From: Azospirillum brasilense
GTDB lineage: Bacteria; Pseudomonadota; Alphaproteobacteria; Azospirillales; Azospirillaceae
DNA: 64,000 nt
Assembly: GCF_007827815.1 (NCBI RefSeq)
Contig: NZ_VITH01000018.1
Coordinates: forward strand, 1-64,000
Reading direction: 5' to 3'
Shown: positions 17,004 through 25,880 of the stretch, piece by piece
How the letters are laid out: each line of letters starts with the position of its first letter
Numbering within the stretch: position 1 is the first letter of the stretch
Notes under the pieces: generated by a model
What the model was told of the DNA's origin: nothing
The model's input: the letters and a program-made list of their open reading frames with translations, nothing else
Database searches by the model: none
Program-made: the position numbers and the translations under genes

Positions 17004-19490
17004 TTACGCGGCCTGATGCTCGAGCATCAGGCTCACGGCCTCCACCGTCATCATGTGCGAGAAGTCGACCGACGACAGGTCGAGCGTGGACTGCACGCCC
17101 ACCGACTGCACCGTCGCCGTGTCCTGGGCCAGGCTGTGGGCCAGCAGGTCCGCCGACAGGGCCTGGGCGGTGCCCGGCGGGTTGATGGTGCCGATGCCGG
17201 TCCCGTCGGCGATGGTCGCCTGCGTCGGGTTGGAGAGCTTCAGGTTGAAGGTCTCGACACCCTCGACCACGTCGTCGCTCAGCACCTTGACGGCGACCGT
17301 CTTGGTGGTCTCGCCGGCGGCGAAGGTCAGCTTGCCGCTGGTCGCCAGATAGTCCGAACCGGCCTTGGCCGTGCCGTCCGCCGTGGCGTAGTCCACCGTC
17401 ACCGTCTGGTTGTAGGCCTGGGACAGCTTCACCGTGAACACGGCGTCGGTGGTGACCGGGCTGGCGGCAGTGCTGCTGTACAGGCCCGCCTTGATGGCGT
17501 TGTACTTGTTGTAGTCCACCTTCCAGCTGTCGTTCATGATGCCGCCGGTGTCGCCCGAACCGGGGCTCCAGGCCCAGTAGGTCCAGCTCGCCCCCTGGTC
17601 ACCCGCGGCGAGGTCGATCTTGCCGTCGCCGTTCCAGTCGCCGTTCATGTACTGGATCAGCTTGGGCATCCACGCCTTGTCGATGGCGGTTTCCATGCGG
17701 CTGCCGAACTCGCCGACCAGGATCGGGGTCTCGTCGTTCTGGATGAAGTGGCCCCACATCTGGTCCCACTTCGCCGGCATGTTGTTCGGGAAGTTGTTGG
17801 CCTTGAACCAGTCCATCATGTAGAGCGACGGGCCGTAGTCGTGGACCGAATAGACCAGCTTGCCCGGCTCGTTGAACTTGACCTCGTAGTTCTTCTCGCC
17901 CAGCAGGTTGCCGCCCCACCAGTACCACTGGTTCTGATAGGTCTCGACGCCCTCGACGATCAGCAGCCAGTCCTTGTTGACCGACTGGATGGCGTTGCCG
18001 ATGCGCTCCGCGGCGCGGGCCCAGTCGTTCGGGCCGCCGTCGCCCCAGGTCGCCGGGTTGTGCGGCTCGTTGTGCAGGTCGGCGCCGATGACGGCGTCGT
18101 TGCCCTTGTAACGGGTCGCCAGCATCTTCCAGTTTTCGATCATCTTCGATTCCGGGTACTGGCTGGTGTACCAGAGCCCGTTCTCGTTGGCCGACGCGCC
18201 ATCGCCGGAGCGGTGGTGGTCGAGGATGATCTTCATGCCGATCTTGTCGGCGTAGTCGATGATCTTGTCGAAGACCTCCAGCGAGGTCTTGCCGCGCAGG
18301 TCGGGGTTCTTCGAATAGTCGATGCCGGTCGGCATGCGGCCGTTGTCGAGCATCGCGTCGGAGTAGGGCAGGCGGATGGTGTTGAAGCCCAGATCCTTCA
18401 TCTGGTTCATGTGGCTCTGGTAGCTGTCCATCCACAGCCCCTGCGGCGCGAAGGCGTAGCCCTCGGACCCGAACCAGTTCACGCCGGTCAGCTTCACGGC
18501 CTTGCCGCTGCTGTCCATGATCTGGCCGCCCTCGGTGTGCAGGAAGCCCGGCGCGATGCCGGTGGTCTTGCCGGTCGGCTCCGTCACCGAGACGTCGCTG
18601 ACCGACAGGGTCGGCTTGGTCGGGGTGGGGGCCGGCGGGTTGGTCGGGGTGGTGGGGTTGTTCGGGTTCGAGGAGCCGGCGAAGAAGCTCTTGTCGGCGT
18701 CGACGACCAGCGTGCCGTTCCACCACATGCCGGACTGGCCCTTGACCACGTCCTTGCCGTCCAAGGCGCCCTTGTCATAGGTGACGATGCTGTCGGTGGG
18801 CAGGACCGACTTGCCGTTGATGGTGATCTTGTTGACCAGCAGGTTGCGGTCCTGGCCGTTGATCGTGGCGTCGTTGTCGTACTGGATCTGGACCTTGTGC
18901 GCCTGATCCGCCGTGGCGTTGATCGAGAAGGCGTAGTCCTTGGCCGAGGTGCCGGCCATGCCCTCGCCGACCTTCTTGCCGTCGATCAGCAGGTTGAAAT
19001 GCGCGTTGACGCCGGCTGCGGCGTTGCCCTGCAGGTTCAGGATGACCTGGGTGTTGCCGGCGGGGGCCGGCGGCGTCGGGACCGGGAAATAATCCTTGGT
19101 CAGAGCGAAATCGAGCGAACCGTCCCACCACATGCCTTCCTGGCCGGGAATCACGTCCTTGCCGTCGGAGGCGCCGCGGTCGTAGCTGACCAGCGAGCTG
19201 GTGGAGGCGACGGACTTGCCGTTCACTTCCAGCGACTTGACGAGCAGGTTGCGGTCCTGCCCGTTCACAAAGCCGTCGTTGAAGTAGACGATCTGCAGCT
19301 TGTGCGCCTGATCCGGTGCGACCTGGGCCTTGAAGGTGTAGCGGCCGTCGCTGGTCGAGCTGACCGTCGCCTGGCCGAGGTTGACACCATCCAGGAGCAG
19401 CCGGAACTGCGGCCAGATCCCGCCGGCAGCCTGCCCCGAGGCGTTGACGACGAAGGTCGTGTCGACGAGACCCGTGGTGGTCGTTGCCAT
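17004..19490 (-). CDS. GH5 endoglucanase-like enzyme with twin N-terminal modules and Calx-beta domain
   Basis: An 828-residue modular glycoside hydrolase. Residues 1-130 and 145-270 are two clearly repeated modules, each with NGQDRNLLV, NGKSV and DGKDV..GQ.GMWW.G, resembling xylan-binding Ca-dependent carbohydrate modules. A Pro/Thr linker (275-295) leads to a GH5 barrel (about 320-660) with acid/base Glu475 in HNEPH and nucleophile Glu594 in VGEFGSR. A Calx-beta domain follows (about 690-770, DYATADGTAKAGSDY). There is no signal peptide, so export by a type I or other unconventional route is likely, though no transporter is nearby. It may trim the exopolysaccharide or attack plant cellulose. 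Confidence 0.9.
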   Translation of the reverse strand: MATTTTGLVDTTFVVNASGQAAGGIWPQFRLLLDGVNLGQATVSSTSDGRYTFKAQVAPDQAHKLQIVYFNDGFVNGQDRNLLVKSLEVNGKSVASTSSLVSYDRGASDGKDVIPGQEGMWWDGSLDFALTKDYFPVPTPPAPAGNTQVILNLQGNAAAGVNAHFNLLIDGKKVGEGMAGTSAKDYAFSINATADQAHKVQIQYDNDATINGQDRNLLVNKITINGKSVLPTDSIVTYDKGALDGKDVVKGQSGMWWNGTLVVDADKSFFAGSSNPNNPTTPTNPPAPTPTKPTLSVSDVSVTEPTGKTTGIAPGFLHTEGGQIMDSSGKAVKLTGVNWFGSEGYAFAPQGLWMDSYQSHMNQMKDLGFNTIRLPYSDAMLDNGRMPTGIDYSKNPDLRGKTSLEVFDKIIDYADKIGMKIILDHHRSGDGASANENGLWYTSQYPESKMIENWKMLATRYKGNDAVIGADLHNEPHNPATWGDGGPNDWARAAERIGNAIQSVNKDWLLIVEGVETYQNQWYWWGGNLLGEKNYEVKFNEPGKLVYSVHDYGPSLYMMDWFKANNFPNNMPAKWDQMWGHFIQNDETPILVGEFGSRMETAIDKAWMPKLIQYMNGDWNGDGKIDLAAGDQGASWTYWAWSPGSGDTGGIMNDSWKVDYNKYNAIKAGLYSSTAASPVTTDAVFTVKLSQAYNQTVTVDYATADGTAKAGSDYLATSGKLTFAAGETTKTVAVKVLSDDVVEGVETFNLKLSNPTQATIADGTGIGTINPPGTAQALSADLLAHSLAQDTATVQSVGVQSTLDLSSVDFSHMMTVEAVSLMLEHQAA

Positions 19491-19608
19491 TGGAAGTAAC
19501 CTCTCTCCATTTTCGGTGGAGCAAAGGTGAGGCCCAATTGGTTAACGAGGTATTTCGGATTTTAGGGAAATGCGGCTCAAAAGCCACGCTGGGCTGTGAA
19601 AAGAATGA

Positions 19609-19644
19609 GGCGCGAGAAACCGCCTTCGCTGCGGTTTCCGCGCC
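19609..19644 (-). terminator. Intrinsic terminator after the methyltransferase gene
   Basis: A long stem (GGCGCG-A-GAAACCGC pairing with GCGGTTTC-CGCGCC around a seven-base loop) is followed on the minus strand by ATTCTTTTC. It lies about 75 bases past the methyltransferase stop, which separates that gene from the GH5 gene. Confidence 0.75.
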
Positions 19645-19719
19645 ACAGTGGGGCCTTGCGGCCACGGGGAGGGAGAAGTGTAAAGTCTTGTTACAGAATG
19701 GTTTCCGAAATCCGCCGCC

Positions 19720-20646
19720 TCAGCCCTCGTGACTTTTGTGAGCCACCATGAAGACCTCCGGCCGGAACAGGTAGAGCTGGCCGAGCTTGCCGAGCTTGCG
19801 CCGTAGGGTTAACGGCATCGCTCCCATGAAGGATTCCACGGCCTTCACATAGGCGAGGTATGCGCGACCGGACCCATGGATGTGCATGCGCCGGCGGACC
19901 GCCATCGGGGCGATGTAGACGGCCTCCATCCGGGTGAAGCCGGCCTCGCGCAGCGCGCGCTCGGTCTCGCTCCAGGTGTATTCGCGCAGATGCATGCAGA
20001 TCGGCTCATCCAGCCCGAAGACCTCCGACAGGTCCATCGGCCCGGCGTGCTTGTGCGGCATGCTGAGCACGTAGCGGCCGCCCGGCTTGAGGATGGCGTG
20101 CACGTTGGACAGGTGCACGGACACGTCCTCGGGGTGGAGATGCTCGATGACGTGGGTGGAGACGACGGCGTCGTAATGGCCGCGCGGCTCGAACTCGGCG
20201 AGGTTGACGCCGTCGCAGCAGCGCCACGTCACGTTGGAGCGCTCGTCGGTCCAGCGCTCGCCGCGCTCGCGGGTGATCTCGGTGGCGACGCAGCGGTGGC
20301 CGTGGCGGGCCAGATAGCTGAGCAGCCGGCCCTTGCCCGACCCGACTTCGTAGACGTCCCGCGTGCCTTTGAGCAGCGTCAGGAAGTGGCGGAAGTCCAG
20401 CTCGTCGTTCTGCGCCGCCGTGTCCACCGCGTCGTTCAGCCAGGGGCACGCGCTGTAGAGGGTGGTGTAGTTCCGCTCGAACACCGTCCAGCGCTCTTCG
20501 CGCCGGGAATCCAGCAGCTCGCGGGCGAGCTGGCGTTCCAGGTCCCAATGCTGGCGGACCATGGTTTCGCTGAGGGGGTAGTTCGGGGCCAGACCGAACT
20601 TCCGCTTGTAGCGGGCGACCAGCTCATCCGACGTCAACGTGTCCAC
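19720..20646 (-). CDS. SAM-dependent methyltransferase (class I)
   Basis: A 308-residue protein with a Rossmann-type methyltransferase domain. Motif I VYEVGSGKGRLLSYLARHG is near residue 98, followed by CVATEI (end of strand 2) and a motif resembling AVVSTHVIEHLHPEDV near residue 160, as in UbiE/COQ5-like enzymes. The C-terminal part contains a basic, hydrophobic stretch (about 240-300). Located between GH10 and GH5 genes in the polysaccharide locus, it may O-methylate a sugar, but the substrate cannot be read from sequence. Confidence 0.8.
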   Translation of the reverse strand: MDTLTSDELVARYKRKFGLAPNYPLSETMVRQHWDLERQLARELLDSRREERWTVFERNYTTLYSACPWLNDAVDTAAQNDELDFRHFLTLLKGTRDVYEVGSGKGRLLSYLARHGHRCVATEITRERGERWTDERSNVTWRCCDGVNLAEFEPRGHYDAVVSTHVIEHLHPEDVSVHLSNVHAILKPGGRYVLSMPHKHAGPMDLSEVFGLDEPICMHLREYTWSETERALREAGFTRMEAVYIAPMAVRRRMHIHGSGRAYLAYVKAVESFMGAMPLTLRRKLGKLGQLYLFRPEVFMVAHKSHEG

Positions 20647-20807
20647 AGATCACCTCGTTGGGAGAAACGCCGCTGTTCCGCTAATCTAAGGTCGTTGTCG
20701 GAAATCCTTACAGGCGCGGACGGCGCAACGGGCCGCGCGATCGGGCGGGGTAACGGGGCCGGAAGGGGTACCGCGCCGCCTCCCGGCCGGAGTCACCCCG
20801 ACTGGCC

Positions 20808-22067
20808 TCACCCCGACCGGTTGCGCCCGCGCAGCGCCTGCACCGACGCCTCGTACAGCGGCAGCGGGCGCGACGCCGCGTCGTAGGGGGAGGGGTGGGG
20901 CTTCAACTCCGGCATCTCGCGGGAGATGTAGTTCAGGTCGGAGCGCAGGTGCCACCAGCACAGCTCGGCCAGCCGCGCGTTGCCGGCGATGTCGCCCAGA
21001 TACTGCCCGGCCAGGAAGGCCATGGCGCGGTCCTTCTCCGCCCGCGACCAGGAGCGCGGCAAATGCTTCTCGTTCACGTCGAACTCGGTGATGTGGATGG
21101 GCAGGCCCAGCCGGTCCATGGCCCGCAGGAAACCCTTCATGCCCTCGCGGTCGTAGGGCTTGCCGGCCATCAGATGGCTCTGCAGCCCCACCCCGTCGAT
21201 CGGCACGCCGCGATTGACCGCGTCGGTCAGCCAAGTCTGGAAATAGGCGCGCTTGCGCTGCTGCCAGCCCTCGTCGATCTCGATGCCGAATTCGTTGATG
21301 ACCAGCTTGGCGGAGGGGAATTCCTTGCGGATGTGGTGGAAGAAGGGGTCGAGCCACTCCGGTCCCTTGGCGCCGCCGGCCACCACCCACCACATGCCCT
21401 TGCGGAAGCCGTAGCGGTCCTGCTCCTGCGGGTGGCTGCGCTCGGTTTCCCAGAAGAAGGCCTCGTTCATCACGTCGATGCGGTAGAAATTGTCGCCGTA
21501 GCGCTGCTTGACCGCCGCGACCATGGCGGTGAAGCGCGGCCAGTAATTGTCCTCGGACAGCGTGCCGTCGGCCGAGAAATAGGCGCTCTCCGCGATGCCC
21601 AGCGCGCGCTGGCGGCTGGCCGGCAGCGTCATGTAGTCGGGCATGCCCATGTGCTGCCACAGGGCGCAGTGCCAATTGGGCTTGGCGCCGATGCGGCGGG
21701 CCAGCTCCACCCCGGCATCGAAGCGGCCCCAGTCGAAATTGCCCTCCTGCGGCTGGAAGACGGCCCATTTGCCGCCGTTCTCGGGCGTCACCACGTCGCA
21801 TTCCCGCGCCATCAGCGTGTCGAGCATGGGGTCTTCCGGCTCGATCAGATGGTCGCGGGCGGCGCCGTGCAGAATGCCGGCGGCCCGGCAGGCGTCGCGC
21901 AGGGTGGGGTTGGGCACCGCGGCAACGGACGCCGCCTCGGCGACGGCGGGGCCGGCGGCGGCCTTGCAGCTTGCCAGCACCGCGGCGGCTGCGGCGGCGC
22001 GCAAGGCGTCCCGGCGCGTGAAGGAGAGGGCTTTTGGCGAGGTGGCTTTTGGCGAGGTCTGGGCCAT
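20808..22067 (-). CDS. GH10 endo-beta-1,4-xylanase-like glycanase, likely Tat-exported lipoprotein
   Basis: A 419-residue enzyme. The N-terminus carries TRRDALRAAAAAAV (residues 17-30), a Tat-like twin arginine followed by a hydrophobic stretch, and LASC at 31-34 resembles a lipobox with Cys34. The GH10 barrel (about 55-405) has acid/base Glu202 in DVMNEAF and nucleophile Glu328 in HITEFDVN. This predicts an enzyme anchored in the outer envelope and acting on a beta-1,4-linked polymer. In exopolysaccharide loci such glycanases set chain length; plant xylan degradation is the alternative. The upstream gap holds a palindromic repeat. Confidence 0.9.
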   Translation of the reverse strand: MAQTSPKATSPKALSFTRRDALRAAAAAAVLASCKAAAGPAVAEAASVAAVPNPTLRDACRAAGILHGAARDHLIEPEDPMLDTLMARECDVVTPENGGKWAVFQPQEGNFDWGRFDAGVELARRIGAKPNWHCALWQHMGMPDYMTLPASRQRALGIAESAYFSADGTLSEDNYWPRFTAMVAAVKQRYGDNFYRIDVMNEAFFWETERSHPQEQDRYGFRKGMWWVVAGGAKGPEWLDPFFHHIRKEFPSAKLVINEFGIEIDEGWQQRKRAYFQTWLTDAVNRGVPIDGVGLQSHLMAGKPYDREGMKGFLRAMDRLGLPIHITEFDVNEKHLPRSWSRAEKDRAMAFLAGQYLGDIAGNARLAELCWWHLRSDLNYISREMPELKPHPSPYDAASRPLPLYEASVQALRGRNRSG

Positions 22068-22105
22068 GGGCGTCGGGCCTCGTGTGGTTTGCGATGAAAT
22101 GAAAA

Positions 22106-22223
22106 TTCCCTCTCCCCTTGGGGAGAGGGTTAGGGTGAGGGGGTTGTGCGTGTCGGAACGTCCCTCACAAGCACAACCCCCTCACCGGCCCTCCGGGCCA
22201 CCCTCTCCCCGGAGGGGAGAGGG
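22106..22223. repeat. CCCTCTCC palindromic element, copy 3
   Basis: Left arm TTCCCTCTCCCC/GGGGAGAGGG, inner GGGTGAGGGGGTTGTG and its inverse CACAACCCCCTCACC, and right arm CCCTCTCCCC/GGAGAGGG make a near-perfect large inverted repeat. The inner GAGGGGGTTG segment is shared with copy 4 at 55731-55849 but not with copies 1 and 2, so two subtypes exist. Confidence 0.75.
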
Positions 22224-22253
22224 CTATGCAGGCAGAGGTGAAGGAGACGTCGC

Positions 22254-24620
22254 TTACGGCGCGGCGCGCAGGGTCTGGTCGCCGTAGTATTTCCGCGTGG
22301 CGACGTAGCTGTTGTACGGACCCTGGTAGCCCTTGCTGGCCGCCTTCTTCAGGTTCACGTCGGTCATCACGCAGACGAACTTGCTGTGGTCGATCGGACC
22401 CAGGTCGGCCACCGCGTCCAGGTCGCTCGCCGTGGTGTGGCCCCAGCGGGTGACGAAGAGAACCTTGGAGGCGGCGCCGCAGACGATGCGGGCATCCGAC
22501 ACGGCCAGCGCCGGGGCGGTGTCGAACACCACCAGATCGAAGCTGGGGGACAGGCCGGCCATCAGCTGCACCAGGCTGTCGACGTTGAAGCGGTCCAGCG
22601 TCATCGGGTTCAGCTTGCCCGCCGGAACCATGGCGAAGGGCACGTCGTCGGAGGTGTGGACGATCTCGTCCAGCGTGGCGTCACCGGCGATCCAGTCAGA
22701 CAGGCCCTTCTTGGTGGACAGGTCGAACAGCCCTTCCATGCGGGAGCGGCGGAAGTCGGTGTCCACCACCACCACCCGGCGGCCGGCCTGGCTGGCGACC
22801 TGGGCGACGGCGAGCGTCAGCGAGGTCTTGCCGTCTTGCGGGCGGGCCGAGGTCACCGCCAGCGCACCGACCGGACCGAGATCCGACAGATGGTTGCGGA
22901 ACAGGGCGCGCAGGGATTCGCTGAACAGCGAGAAGGGATGGCGCTGGAAGATCTTGTAGAGCCGGCCCTTGGCCCCACGGTCGCTGTGGTGCGGCACGAT
23001 GTGGACGGTGCCGACGCCCAGGATGCGGCGCACGGCGTCCGGGGTGTGGATGCGGCGCTGGAGAAGCTCCAGACCGAAGACGCTGAAGATGGCGAGCGCG
23101 AGGGCGGCGACGAAGCCGGCCAGCAGCAGGAGGACGCGGAAGGGACCCGACGGCTCGTGCGGCACCTGCGGCGCGGAGACCAGCTTAACGGCGGCCGGGA
23201 AGGCGCGGCTGTCCTTCTGGGCCTCGACCTCTTCCAGACGGCCCAGCAGGCTGTCGAGAAGCTGGCGCTTGGCGGTCGCCTCGGATTCCAGGGTGCGCAG
23301 CGGGATGGCCTGCTCCTGCATGGTGGCGTAGCTGCCCTCCATGCGGGTGATCATGGAGCGGAGCGCGGTCTCCTGCTCGACCGCGACCTGGGCGGCTTCG
23401 CGGACGCCGTTGATCTCGCGGCGGATTTCCTGCTGGAGCGAAGAGTTGGCCTCGTTCAGGCGGCCCTGCAGCTCGACGATGCGCGGGTGCTTCGGACCGT
23501 ACTGGCGGGAGAGCTGGGCCATTTCCGTGGAGATGGCGGCGACCGTGGCGCGGAGCTGGGCGACGACCGGCGAGGCGATGCTGCCGCCGATGGCGTTCCA
23601 GTTGCCGGCCTTCAGGTTGCGCTCCAGCGTGTCGGCCTGGGCGACCGAGCGGGCGCGGATGGCCGAGGCCTCGCTCAGGCGCAGGCGGGTCTGCTCAAGC
23701 TCGTTCTGGGCCATCAGGCCGGTGCCGCCCTTCAGCAGGCCGCCCTTGACGCGGGCCTCCTCGACCCGGGCGTCGGCCTCGGCCACCTCCTTGCGCAGCA
23801 GGACGATGCGGTCCTGCAGCCAGGAGATCGCGCTGGTCGACAGGTCGCGGTCCATCTGCTGACGGGTTTCCATGTAGCGGCGGACGATGCCGTCCACCAC
23901 GTCGCGGCTCAGCTGCGGCTCCTTGGAGGTGAAGCGCACCTGGATCACGCGCGACCGGCCGACGATGGCGACGTCCAGCTTGCGGTGGATGCGCGCGATG
24001 ATCTGGTCGTTGCCCAGCGCCGCGTGCGCCTCGCGCGCCCGGATGTCCTGCGCCACCTCGTCACCGTGGCTCAGCAGCCAGGCGACCGGGGCCGGCGGGG
24101 TGCCCTCCCAGAAGCGCGAGGCGAGGTCGCGGCCGTAGGCCACCGCGCGCTCGACGAGCGGAAGCGTCTCGTCCTCCTGCGCCGGCGGGTTGAATTCCGG
24201 ATGCTGGGCGAGCTGGAGATCGTTCACCACCTGGTTCAGCACCTGCGGCGACTTCAGGATCTCGATCTCGCTCAGGATCGCCGCGTCCTCGGTGGGGATC
24301 GCGCCCACCACCTGCTCGACCTCGCGGACGACGCGGACCTGCCGGTTGTCGACCAGCAGAAGCGCTTCGGAGGTGTACTGGTCCTTGAGCGTGGAGACGC
24401 CCAGGGCCGACAGGCCGGTCAGCACCACCACGATGGCCGCGATCAGCCACTTGTGGCTGGCCAGCACGCGCAGGATGAAGCGGAAGTCGGGACCCATGGA
24501 CGGGGTCTGGGATTCGAACTCGCTGCGCCGGGACGGGCCGGGGGCGGCGGGCCATGCCGGAACCGGAGCCGGCGGACCGCCGTGATGGCCGCCATGATTG
24601 ACTTGGGGCAGATTTTCCAC
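22254..24620 (-). CDS. Polysaccharide co-polymerase / tyrosine autokinase (Wzc/ExoP type)
   Basis: A 788-residue protein. A Pro/Gly-rich cytoplasmic start is followed by a membrane helix at about 60-76, a Wzz-like periplasmic domain with long coiled coil (about 200-470) and a second helix near 500. A cytoplasmic BY-kinase domain follows, with Walker A ARPQDGKTSLT (~595), Walker A' VVVVDTDFRRSR and Walker B FDLVVFDTAP. The C-terminus has a tyrosine cluster (YNSYVATRKYY) for autophosphorylation. It controls chain length and export of the exopolysaccharide. It follows the WecG-type gene by three bases and both probably form the head of the operon. Confidence 0.92.
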   Translation of the reverse strand: MENLPQVNHGGHHGGPPAPVPAWPAAPGPSRRSEFESQTPSMGPDFRFILRVLASHKWLIAAIVVVLTGLSALGVSTLKDQYTSEALLLVDNRQVRVVREVEQVVGAIPTEDAAILSEIEILKSPQVLNQVVNDLQLAQHPEFNPPAQEDETLPLVERAVAYGRDLASRFWEGTPPAPVAWLLSHGDEVAQDIRAREAHAALGNDQIIARIHRKLDVAIVGRSRVIQVRFTSKEPQLSRDVVDGIVRRYMETRQQMDRDLSTSAISWLQDRIVLLRKEVAEADARVEEARVKGGLLKGGTGLMAQNELEQTRLRLSEASAIRARSVAQADTLERNLKAGNWNAIGGSIASPVVAQLRATVAAISTEMAQLSRQYGPKHPRIVELQGRLNEANSSLQQEIRREINGVREAAQVAVEQETALRSMITRMEGSYATMQEQAIPLRTLESEATAKRQLLDSLLGRLEEVEAQKDSRAFPAAVKLVSAPQVPHEPSGPFRVLLLLAGFVAALALAIFSVFGLELLQRRIHTPDAVRRILGVGTVHIVPHHSDRGAKGRLYKIFQRHPFSLFSESLRALFRNHLSDLGPVGALAVTSARPQDGKTSLTLAVAQVASQAGRRVVVVDTDFRRSRMEGLFDLSTKKGLSDWIAGDATLDEIVHTSDDVPFAMVPAGKLNPMTLDRFNVDSLVQLMAGLSPSFDLVVFDTAPALAVSDARIVCGAASKVLFVTRWGHTTASDLDAVADLGPIDHSKFVCVMTDVNLKKAASKGYQGPYNSYVATRKYYGDQTLRAAP

Positions 24621-24623
24621 GAC

Positions 24624-25409
24624 TCAAAGCTCCTTATGCATGGGCGCGGGTGCTGGGGCGCTGGACGAACGCATGGCGGCACGGCGCATAAGCATGACGG
24701 TGTGGGCGAAGCCGAAAGCGCCGACGCAATAGCGGCGAAACAGGCGGCGGGGCTCCTGGACCAGCCGGAACGCCCATTCCAGCCCGATGCGCTGGAGGGC
24801 GGCGGGGGCCCGGGTGAAGCGCCCGGCGAGGAAATCGATGATGGCGCCGCCGTTGACGATCAGCACCTTATGATCCAGCGCGCGCTTGAGCTGGGCCGCG
24901 ACCTCTTCCTGGCGGGGCATGCCCATGGCCAGGATGATGACGTCGGGCTCAATCTCCCGCGCACGGGCGATGTAATGCTCCACGGAATGGAACCCGTGCT
25001 GGGCATCGACATAGTCATGCGGGGTCCGCTCCTTCAGCCGCTCGATCCCCTCGTCCAGCCAGGGCGCCGCGGTGCCGTAGACGGCGACCCGGCGGGGCGA
25101 CAGGTGGCGGAGGAGAAGCGGGATGAAATCGGTCCCGTTCATGTTCAGCCCGACCGGCTGGTCGAGCCACGGCAGGGCGGTCTCCAGCGCCACCCCGTCC
25201 CGCAACAGGACGTCGGAGGCGCGGAAGGCCGACCACGCGGCGGAGGACCCCGCGCAGAGGTTCACGCCGTGAGCGTTGAGGAACGACAGGATGGTCGGTC
25301 GCTCGACGGCTGACAATGTCTTTATCAATGCATGGCGCTCGTCCTCGCAAGAAATACACCGTATTCTCTCGATCAGTGCCAGGACGTCACGAGGGGTCGG
25401 CATGCACAT
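24624..25409 (-). CDS. WecG/TagA/CpsF family glycosyltransferase (GT26)
   Basis: A 261-residue protein with the GT26 fold. Recognisable family segments include GVNLCAGSSAAWSAFRASD, DGVALETALPWLDQPVGLNMNGTDF, DVIILAMGMPRQE and the C-terminal RAPAALQRIGLEWAFRLVQEPRRLFRRY, which ends in a membrane-associating helix. The family transfers N-acetylmannosaminuronic acid, ManNAc or related sugars to undecaprenyl-linked intermediates. It is the first gene of the minus-strand unit with the Wzc-like kinase, preceded by a 470-bp promoter region. Confidence 0.9.
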   Translation of the reverse strand: MCMPTPRDVLALIERIRCISCEDERHALIKTLSAVERPTILSFLNAHGVNLCAGSSAAWSAFRASDVLLRDGVALETALPWLDQPVGLNMNGTDFIPLLLRHLSPRRVAVYGTAAPWLDEGIERLKERTPHDYVDAQHGFHSVEHYIARAREIEPDVIILAMGMPRQEEVAAQLKRALDHKVLIVNGGAIIDFLAGRFTRAPAALQRIGLEWAFRLVQEPRRLFRRYCVGAFGFAHTVMLMRRAAMRSSSAPAPAPMHKEL

Positions 25410-25880
25410 CTCCTAACCAAATCTGCGAAGCGACGACGGTTACGTTGTCTCTGGAACGATGATGCCCGACGGTTTGCGGTGCAGTAAGACGATATTGCTT
25501 GCTAACACTTTCGATTGGTGGCAGCCGGCTTGACCGTTACCGGGTACCCCTTTCGACGCGACCGCCAGACAACAGGGAATGATGTGGCCGGCACCGCCCC
25601 TTTTTCGCAGCGGTGGGATGGGAGAGGGGGAAGTTCAGGCGAATTAGCCCGGCCACGCCGGGGGAGCCCCTGAATCGGCTTGCCCTATCCTATGGCTCCG
25701 ACCATATAGGTACGCCCGTGGGGCACCGGTGTGCGGAAGAGGGGGTGGGCGTCCGCCCCGCGGTGCGGCACTGTTCGAGGTCCGGCGAAGCCCCCCAAGA
25801 CCGTCGGACCAAGACCGCCGGACCACACCAGCCCCCGACCAGTCCCTTGATTTCTCAGGCCGATCTCTCCGGGGCCGGCG
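25410..25880. other. 470-bp divergent promoter region
   Basis: This gap separates the minus-strand polysaccharide operon and the plus-strand helicase gene. It shows an AT-richer stretch at about 25430-25520 and no supported gene. The exact promoters cannot be placed with confidence. Confidence 0.5.

Noticed and set aside
16914..19499. An 861-codon plus-strand open frame
   Set aside because: It is antisense to the well-supported GH5 gene, with His/Val/Gly-rich sequence typical of an opposite-strand artefact.
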